Of a stretch of 64,000 bases of DNA, positions 57,242-64,000 are shown one piece after another (within the stretch, counting starts at the first letter, position 1; the number at the start of each line of letters is the position of its first letter). Source of the stretch: Flavobacteriaceae bacterium (GTDB taxonomy: Bacteria; Bacteroidota; Bacteroidia; Flavobacteriales; Flavobacteriaceae). Location of the stretch: NCBI GenBank assembly GCA_022428005.1, contig JAKMDI010000016.1:30025-94024 (forward strand), written 5' to 3'. The translations under genes were made by a program, and so were the position numbers. A model generated the notes under the pieces. The model saw only the letters and a program-made list of their open reading frames with translations, had not been told where the DNA came from and made no database searches.

Positions 57242-58497
57242 TTTACCCTGATGATTTCATTGATCTCTGTGGTGAATCGATTGGAAAGGTGTTCCCGTTT
57301 CATTTTCCACGTTTGTTTTAAATCTTGAGTGGCCAGTTTCATACGATGCGGACCATACCGCCGATGAATTTTATCCAGCGTTTGCATCAATACAGCGTGT
57401 TTTGCTGTATCCTGTTCAAACAAGGTGATTTGTCTGGAAGAAGAAGGCGTGATGCCCAGTAATATAACTCCTGCTTTTTTGTATTCGATTCCTGGTTTAA
57501 AAATACTCCTCAACCCCATAAGTGCATACCGATTCAAAACAAAATTCGAATCTGTTGCATGGGGTAGGGTCAAAGTACAGCCATTGCGATATTGAACCGC
57601 ATCAGGGTTAAAAGGATTACTCCTCACAAAAACATGAAGGGCTGTTGCACAACTCTTTTGCTTTCTTAACTTCTCGGCCCCTAGAAGGGTGAAGGTGGTA
57701 ATGCGTTCCTCAAGACTAGTAAATATATTGAGCACATTTTTGAAACTTCGGGTGGTAGCGATCGACTTTTTTGAGGGAGTAAACCCTTCTAATTGTATGG
57801 AGGGAATGCCTTCAAGATCTCTTTTTAAACGAAGTCCCAGTATGCTCATGTGTTTTTTTACCCATTCATCGGGTAAATTAACAAAGTCCAATGCGGTTTT
57901 TATCTGCATGGCTTTAAGTCGTTTCGCGTGTTGCCTGCCCACACCCCAAACATCCTCTATAGGCGTCCATTTTAGTGCTTTCAAACGTTTTTCTGCACTG
58001 TCTATCGCGTAAACGCCCCCGGTTTTCTGGTCAAATTTCTTGGCAATTTTATTGGCAATTTTAGCCAAAGCTTTTGATGGGGCCAGCCCTACGGATACTG
58101 GAATGCCCGTCCACTGGCGTACCTGCTTTCTCATTCTAAAGCCGCTTTCGATCAGATCGAAGTGGTCAAAGCCCTCAAACTTTAAAAAGGCCTCGTCTAT
58201 ACTGTAGATCTCTACATTGGGGGTGTAGGTTTCTAAGATTTTCATCACCCGATTGCTCATGTCTCCATAGAGGGGATAGTTGGAAGAAAAAACTTTGATG
58301 TTGTGCTTTTTAAATTCATTTCGAAACTTGAAAGCCGGTGCTCCCATTGGAATCCCCAGCGCTTTTGCTTCATTACTTCTGGCAATTACACACCCGTCGT
58401 TGTTAGAAAGAATAACCACTGCTTTGTGCTCGTATTGGGGTTGGAAAACCCGTTCACAAGAGGCGTAAAAATTATTACAATCAATTAAAGCAAACAT
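57238..58497 (-). CDS. umuC: Y-family DNA polymerase UmuC
   Basis: FALIDCNNFYASCERVFQP; YSIDEAFLKFEGF; PVSVGLAPSKALAKIANKIAKK; ATRSF. Confidence 0.95.
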   Translation of the reverse strand: MFALIDCNNFYASCERVFQPQYEHKAVVILSNNDGCVIARSNEAKALGIPMGAPAFKFRNEFKKHNIKVFSSNYPLYGDMSNRVMKILETYTPNVEIYSIDEAFLKFEGFDHFDLIESGFRMRKQVRQWTGIPVSVGLAPSKALAKIANKIAKKFDQKTGGVYAIDSAEKRLKALKWTPIEDVWGVGRQHAKRLKAMQIKTALDFVNLPDEWVKKHMSILGLRLKRDLEGIPSIQLEGFTPSKKSIATTRSFKNVLNIFTSLEERITTFTLLGAEKLRKQKSCATALHVFVRSNPFNPDAVQYRNGCTLTLPHATDSNFVLNRYALMGLRSIFKPGIEYKKAGVILLGITPSSSRQITLFEQDTAKHAVLMQTLDKIHRRYGPHRMKLATQDLKQTWKMKREHLSNRFTTEINEIIRVK

Positions 58498-58578
58498 CTA
58501 TAAAATCAAATTTTGAAAGGCAGATGACTGTGAAAAAAACTTGATCTTAAGGCAAAAACAACTCCGTCAGCAGCATCA

Positions 58579-58620
58579 GTCTGTTACAAATTTAATAAGA
58601 TTTGTGTTGTTTTTACAGAC
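58579..58620. promoter_or_regulatory. Nested inverted repeat in the umuC/sucA divergent intergenic region
   Basis: GTCTGT (58579-58584)..ACAGAC (58615-58620) enclosing ACAAAT (58586-58591)-8nt-ATTTGT (58600-58605). Confidence 0.35.
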
Positions 58621-58684
58621 AAAATCAAACCTCTTTGAACAAAAGTTGTAATTTAGCTTTAAGGATTAGTAGTAATATAATTTA

Positions 58685-61453
58685 ATGGACAAATTTTCAT
58701 TCTTAAATTCGGCACATACTGCCTACTTTGCCGAATTATACGAGCAATACCTACAAAATCCGGACACTGTTGAACCCAGTTGGAGAGCCTTTTTCCAGGG
58801 ATTTGATTTTGGAATCGAAAATGGGGAGTGGCCCGCGGAGGTTTCTGAGGTAGCTGTCCCAGAATCGGTAAAGAAGGAATTTCAGGTCGTAAAATTGATT
58901 GAGGGATACCGAACCCGAGGCCATTTGTTTACCAAGACCAATCCTGTCCGTAACAGAAGAACATACCGTCCCAATCTCGATGTTGAAAATTTTGGATTGT
59001 CACAAGACGATCTCTCCACGATTTTCAATGCAGGATCAATAGTAGGTATTGGTCCCAGCACACTATCTGCCATCATTCAGCATTTGCAAAACACCTATTG
59101 CGATTCTGTTGGGGTGGAATACATGTACATCAGAAACTCAGAAAAAAAAGAGTGGATCAAAAATCGGCTCCACCAAAATGAAAACCACACGAATTTTAGC
59201 CCCGATCAAAAAAAGAACATCCTCAATAAATTAAATCAAGCGGTGAGCTTTGAAACTTTTTTGCACACCAAGTATGTGGGGCAAAAAAGATTTTCCCTGG
59301 AAGGAGGAGAGTCACTGATCCCCGCATTGGACGCTTTGGTTGAAGCCGCAAGCGAAAAAGGAGTCAAGGAGTTTATTATGGGAATGGCTCACCGAGGCAG
59401 ACTCAATACCCTAACCAATATTTTTGGAAAATCACCCAAAGATATTTTCAGTGAGTTTGACGGAAAAGATTACGATGATGTCGTATTCGATGGCGATGTA
59501 AAATACCATATGGGTTGGACCGCAAAAATTGATCCCAAAAACAGCGGTAAATCGATCAACATAAATTTAGCGCCAAATCCTTCACACTTAGAAGCGGTAG
59601 GTGCCGTGGTGGAAGGGATTACCCGCGCAAAAATGGAAAATAAATTTGATGGAGACCCATCAAAGGTATTGCCCATAGTGGTCCACGGTGATGCGGCCAT
59701 TGCCGGACAAGGAATTGCCTATGAAATTGTCCAAATGGCACGACTAAAAGGTTATTCTACAGGAGGAACCATACATATAGTAGTTAACAATCAAATAGGG
59801 TTTACGACCAATTACCTCGATGCAAGGTCCAGCACCTATTGTACCGATGTTGGAAAAGTAACCCTGTCTCCAGTATTGCATGTCAATGCAGATGACGCAG
59901 AGGCAGTGGTTCACGCTGTTCTCTTTGCACTCGATTATAGAATGCAATTCAATGCAGATGTTTTTATTGACCTTTTGGGGTACAGAAAATATGGCCACAA
60001 CGAAGGAGATGAGCCAAGGTTTACGCAACCCAAGCTATATAAAGCAATAGCTGCTCATAAAAACCCCAGGGATATTTATGCCGATAAATTGTTGGCCCAA
60101 GGAATTATAAGCCAAGATTATCTCAAAAAGGAAGAGGAAGAATACAAATCTAATTTGGAACAAAACCTTCAAGTTTCCAGAAGAGAGCAGACCACCATTG
60201 TCACCCCATTTATGGAAGACGAATGGCAGGGCTATAAATTAGTTGATGAAAACAAAATGCACCCCAAGGTTAAAACAGCGGTGGCACCTGAGATCCTTTC
60301 GCAGGTAGCTAAATCTATAACAAACCTTCCTCCAGACAAGAAATTCCTGAGAAAAATTGAGCGCCTGATTGCAGATCGAAACAAAATGTTTTTTGAGTCG
60401 AACCAATTGGACTGGGCCATGGGAGAACTGTTGGCTTATGGAACACTATTAAAAGAAGGCTTTGACGTCAGGCTTTCAGGGCAAGACGTTGAAAGAGGTA
60501 CTTTTTCCCATAGACACGCTGTTCTGAAATCCGAGTCTTCAGAGGAAGAAGTGATATTGTTGAATCATATTCACTCTGAAGATCAAGGAAAATTCAGGGT
60601 CTACAATTCTTTTCTGTCCGAGTATGGTGTTTTAGGATTCGATTACGGCTATGCCATGGCAAGCCCCCAAACCTTAACCATTTGGGAGGCTCAGTTTGGG
60701 GATTTTTCCAACGGTGCTCAGATCATGATAGATCAATATATCTCGGCGGCAGAGGACAAGTGGAAAACCCAAAACGGTATAGTAATGTTATTGCCCCATG
60801 GTTATGAGGGCCAAGGTGCGGAGCACTCTTCGGCCAGAATGGAACGATACCTTCAATTGTGTGCTAAGGACAATATGTTTGTTGCCAATTGTACCACTCC
60901 TGCCAACTTCTTCCATCTTTTAAGAAGACAGATGAAAGGAAATTTCAGAAAACCTTTGATTGTATTTACACCCAAGAGTCTTTTGCGACTTCCAAAAGCT
61001 ACCTCTAAAATTGAAGACTTCACCACCGGAGCTTTTCAAAGGGTGATTCCAGATGAATTGGTGCTTCCTAAGAAAGCTAAAAAATTGGTATTTTGCTCTG
61101 GGAAATTTTACTATGACCTCTTGGAGGCACGCAAGGAGAAAGAGCAAATGGATGTTGCCATCGTTAGGGTAGAACAATTATTTCCCCTACCCGTCGAGGA
61201 AATACGTGATTTAATTAGCCGCTATGCCGATGTTGACGAAGTGGTTTGGGCCCAGGAGGAACCGAGAAATATGGGAGCCTGGGGCTACTTATTACTGCAG
61301 CTCCCCGAAGCCCAGAAAATGCGGCCCGCAACAAGAAGATATTATGGATCGCCTGCGGCGGGTAGTGCAGTGAGATTTAAGAAAAGACACCAGCAGGTAA
61401 TCGACTTTGTTTTTGACCCTAGTCTGGATAATTTAAATTTGAAAAAAAAGTAA
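58685..61453 (+). CDS. sucA: 2-oxoglutarate dehydrogenase E1 component
   Basis: [93 protein letters not shown]. Confidence 0.97.
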   Translation: MDKFSFLNSAHTAYFAELYEQYLQNPDTVEPSWRAFFQGFDFGIENGEWPAEVSEVAVPESVKKEFQVVKLIEGYRTRGHLFTKTNPVRNRRTYRPNLDVENFGLSQDDLSTIFNAGSIVGIGPSTLSAIIQHLQNTYCDSVGVEYMYIRNSEKKEWIKNRLHQNENHTNFSPDQKKNILNKLNQAVSFETFLHTKYVGQKRFSLEGGESLIPALDALVEAASEKGVKEFIMGMAHRGRLNTLTNIFGKSPKDIFSEFDGKDYDDVVFDGDVKYHMGWTAKIDPKNSGKSININLAPNPSHLEAVGAVVEGITRAKMENKFDGDPSKVLPIVVHGDAAIAGQGIAYEIVQMARLKGYSTGGTIHIVVNNQIGFTTNYLDARSSTYCTDVGKVTLSPVLHVNADDAEAVVHAVLFALDYRMQFNADVFIDLLGYRKYGHNEGDEPRFTQPKLYKAIAAHKNPRDIYADKLLAQGIISQDYLKKEEEEYKSNLEQNLQVSRREQTTIVTPFMEDEWQGYKLVDENKMHPKVKTAVAPEILSQVAKSITNLPPDKKFLRKIERLIADRNKMFFESNQLDWAMGELLAYGTLLKEGFDVRLSGQDVERGTFSHRHAVLKSESSEEEVILLNHIHSEDQGKFRVYNSFLSEYGVLGFDYGYAMASPQTLTIWEAQFGDFSNGAQIMIDQYISAAEDKWKTQNGIVMLLPHGYEGQGAEHSSARMERYLQLCAKDNMFVANCTTPANFFHLLRRQMKGNFRKPLIVFTPKSLLRLPKATSKIEDFTTGAFQRVIPDELVLPKKAKKLVFCSGKFYYDLLEARKEKEQMDVAIVRVEQLFPLPVEEIRDLISRYADVDEVVWAQEEPRNMGAWGYLLLQLPEAQKMRPATRRYYGSPAAGSAVRFKKRHQQVIDFVFDPSLDNLNLKKK

Positions 61454-61466
61454 ATCGTTAGAAAAT

Positions 61467-62678
61467 ATGATTTTAGAGATGAAAGTCCCTTCACCTGGAG
61501 AGTCCATCACAGAGGTAGAAATCGCCCAGTGGCTGGTGGTGGACGGAGATTATGTCGAAAAGGATCAAGCCATTGCAGAAGTAGATTCTGACAAGGCCAC
61601 ACTGGAGTTACCAGCTGAGGTCAGTGGTACCGTTACCCTCAAAGCCGAGGAGGGAGATGCAGTGGAAGTAGGACAAGTCGTATGTTTGATTGATACCGAG
61701 GGAACTCCTGAAGCAGGCAGCAAACCCGCCGTAGCCGATACAAAAACAGCAGCTACCGCGACGGAGGTTACTCCAGTTGCAGCAGCCGATGATAACTATG
61801 CTGCAGGATCTGCCTCTCCAGCAGCAAAAAAAATCATAGCCGAAAAAGGATTGGACATCGAAACACTGATGGGAACAGGAAGAAACGGCAGAATCACCAA
61901 GGAGGATGCGGTCAATGCGGTTCCCTCGATGGGAACAGCCCCAGTGGGAAGTAAAAGAGGTGAGGAGCGAAAGAAACTCTCCATGTTGCGAAGAAAAGTC
62001 GCCGAAAGATTGGTCGCAGTAAAAAATGAAACGGCCATGCTTACCACTTTTAACGAAGCTGATATGGCGCCCATTTTTGCGTTGAGAAAAAAGTACAAAG
62101 AAAAATTCGCTGAAAAGCACGGCGTAAACCTCGGATTTATGAGTTTTTTCACCAAAGCTGTCGTCAGAGCCTTAAAGATGTACCCCGATGTCAATTCAAT
62201 GATTGATGGAGATTACAAAATCGCCTATGATTACTGCGATATAAGTGTTGCCGTGTCAGGTCCAAAAGGACTTATGGTTCCCGTTGTGAGAAGTGCAGAA
62301 CAAATGTCTTTTAAGGAGATAGAACAAGAAATAAAACGCTTGGCCATTCGGGCACGAGAGGGTCAAATTACAGTAGACGACATGACTGGAGGAACATTTA
62401 CCATTTCCAATGGAGGGGTTTTTGGATCCATGCTTTCAACACCCATCATCAATCCGCCACAGTCTGGTATTCTCGGAATGCACAATATCATTGAGCGCCC
62501 TGTTGCCATTGACGGAAAGGTGGAGATCCGTCCCATGATGTATTTGGCCTTGTCTTATGATCACCGCATTATCGATGGAAAAGAATCGGTAGGGTTTTTG
62601 GTTGCCATCAAGGAAGCCCTTGAAAGTCCTGAGGAATTTTTAATGGACAATGATCTTACAGCTGCCTTGGAACTATAA
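61467..62678 (+). CDS. sucB: 2-oxoglutarate dehydrogenase E2 component
   Basis: Lipoyl domain [26 protein letters not shown]3-binding [19 protein letters not shown]; catalytic [24 protein letters not shown]. Confidence 0.97.
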   Translation: MILEMKVPSPGESITEVEIAQWLVVDGDYVEKDQAIAEVDSDKATLELPAEVSGTVTLKAEEGDAVEVGQVVCLIDTEGTPEAGSKPAVADTKTAATATEVTPVAAADDNYAAGSASPAAKKIIAEKGLDIETLMGTGRNGRITKEDAVNAVPSMGTAPVGSKRGEERKKLSMLRRKVAERLVAVKNETAMLTTFNEADMAPIFALRKKYKEKFAEKHGVNLGFMSFFTKAVVRALKMYPDVNSMIDGDYKIAYDYCDISVAVSGPKGLMVPVVRSAEQMSFKEIEQEIKRLAIRAREGQITVDDMTGGTFTISNGGVFGSMLSTPIINPPQSGILGMHNIIERPVAIDGKVEIRPMMYLALSYDHRIIDGKESVGFLVAIKEALESPEEFLMDNDLTAALEL

Positions 62679-63077
62679 GGTTAGGGTTTTGTTTTTGTAA
62701 TCTATTAAGGCTCGGTTTTTTTTTAAAAAATCTGCACCCAAAATTCCGTTTATTGGGGCCGTATTTTCTCTTACCAAAGTGGCATTGATATGTTGCATAT
62801 CCAACAATACGAAAGAGTGTTTTTTTACCTTGTGGCGTCCCAAAATCAATTTGCATCGATGCCCCAACACTGCTTTCACCTTGTCTTTTCCTGCGCCAGC
62901 AGCTTCAAAAGGATCCCCTTTTTCTTTTATGTTATAGGTTTCTTTTTGATCAAGTGCAATACAACTATTGGAAGCCCCAGTATCAATCAGTAAAATGGCT
63001 TTGATGCCATTGATCCTTGCATGGCAGGTCAAATGACAGGTTTTGGTCAGCTTAAGTTTTATAATTTTTTTAAACAA
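62673..63077 (-). CDS. Retropepsin-like (clan AA) single-domain aspartic protease; a TTG start at 63077 is likely, since the track start at 63212 runs into tatD
   Basis: [16 protein letters not shown] (D-T-G) and [26 protein letters not shown]. Confidence 0.75.
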   Translation of the reverse strand: MFKKIIKLKLTKTCHLTCHARINGIKAILLIDTGASNSCIALDQKETYNIKEKGDPFEAAGAGKDKVKAVLGHRCKLILGRHKVKKHSFVLLDMQHINATLVRENTAPINGILGADFLKKNRALIDYKNKTLTL

Positions 63078-63127
63078 TGTCTGGTTTTTTACAAATGTAA
63101 AAAAACGAAATCTTAATTTTGTGATGC

Positions 63128-63895
63128 ATGAAATTGATTGATACCCATACCCATCTTTATTTAGAGGCTTTTGATGAAGATCGGGATGAAGTGATTCAAA
63201 AAGCGATAGCAAAGGGAGTGAATCGTTTTTATCTTCCCGCCATCGATAGCAGCTACAGCTCGAGAATGCATGCCTTAAAAAAAAAATACCCGGATCACAT
63301 TCAATTAATGATGGGGCTTCACCCCACCCATGTCAAAGAAAATTACCAGGAAGAGCTCCAGCATGTTTCAGAGCAACTCGCAGATCATGAGTTTGCCGCA
63401 GTGGGGGAGATCGGAATTGATTTATTTTGGGATAAAACATTTTTAGCCCAACAACAAGAAGCTTTTGATCTGCAAATTCAATGGGCCAAGAGAAATGACA
63501 TACCTATTATCATCCATTGCAGGGAGGCATTTGATGAAGTTTTTGAGGTGTTGGAGGGCCATCGTTCAGCATCTTTATCAGGTATTTTTCATTGTTTTTC
63601 TGGAACCAAAGAACAGGCCGAGCGTGCCATAGATCTCAACCTTAAGCTGGGAATCGGGGGGATTGTGACTTTTAAGAATGGAAAATTAGATCAATTTATA
63701 AACCAGATAAGCCTAAAAAATCTGGTGTTGGAGACAGATTCACCTTATTTGTCGCCAGTTCCATTTCGCGGAAAAAGAAATCAAAGTGATTATCTGATTT
63801 ACATTCTTCAAAAATTGGCCTCCTTGTATCAAATAAATGAGGCTGAGGTGGCTGAAATTACCACCAACAACGCCATTTCGGTGTTTAAACACTGA
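63128..63895 (+). CDS. tatD: TatD family metal-dependent hydrolase
   Basis: LIDTHTHLYLEAFDEDRDEVI; AVGEIGIDLFWDKTFLAQQQEAFDLQI; VLETDSPYLSPVPFRGKRNQ. Confidence 0.95.
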   Translation: MKLIDTHTHLYLEAFDEDRDEVIQKAIAKGVNRFYLPAIDSSYSSRMHALKKKYPDHIQLMMGLHPTHVKENYQEELQHVSEQLADHEFAAVGEIGIDLFWDKTFLAQQQEAFDLQIQWAKRNDIPIIIHCREAFDEVFEVLEGHRSASLSGIFHCFSGTKEQAERAIDLNLKLGIGGIVTFKNGKLDQFINQISLKNLVLETDSPYLSPVPFRGKRNQSDYLIYILQKLASLYQINEAEVAEITTNNAISVFKH

Positions 63896-63978
63896 ATTCA
63901 ATTTTCTTTTTAGAATATTGAGTCAATAATTTTACAAAAAAGTTTTTTTTTGTTTCTTGGTACGACTTTAAATTTTTT

Positions 63979-64000
63979 AGAGAGGTGGCCGAGTGGTCGA
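63979..64000 (+). tRNA. tRNA-Ser 5' end, truncated by the window edge
   Basis: AGAGAGGTGGCCGAGTGGTCGA matches the 5' acceptor/D-arm of type II tRNA-Ser; anticodon lies outside the window. Confidence 0.6.

Noticed and set aside
56804-58497. umuCD considered as evidence of a mobile element or prophage
   Set aside because: Flanked by sucA and thiolase, with no integrase, phage or plasmid genes nearby.
61608-62194. 170-aa and 132-aa minus ORFs opposite sucB
   Set aside because: Antisense to an unambiguous E2 coding sequence; no independent gene signals.

Overview
The window is a chromosomal segment of a Bacteroidetes genome, most likely a marine Flavobacteriaceae. Supporting signs are a T9SS-type C-terminal sorting domain, TonB receptors with carboxypeptidase-like regulatory domains, a GLPGLI protein, a folK-dNK fusion and TAnnTTTG-type -7 boxes. 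Most of it is housekeeping: pth, rplY, prs, rimM, rpsP, tig-clpP-clpX, rluF-like, a queuosine-precursor transporter, sppA, folK-dNK, a TrmH-family methylase, mutS, etfAB, a beta-oxidation multienzyme plus thiolase, umuCD, sucAB, tatD and several tRNAs. Two accessory areas stand out. The first (about 7.4-12.5 kb) holds an exported formylglycine-generating-enzyme-like lipoprotein next to a His-rich lipoprotein and ZnuD-like TonB receptor, with a terminator-like hairpin inside the receptor's signal-peptide codons. The second (about 33-50.7 kb) holds three Cys-type sulfatases, a CE15-like glucuronoyl esterase, two Gfo/Idh/MocA oxidoreductases, an EEP-family phosphoesterase, an alpha/beta hydrolase and a GLPGLI/TonB pair. 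It ends in a decayed regulator (in-frame amber codon) joined by an apparent deletion to the C-terminal third of a GPH/MFS sugar symporter. I see no CRISPR array, prophage or intact IS element, and no clear new defence system. All calls come from reading the supplied translations and DNA; no database search was run.
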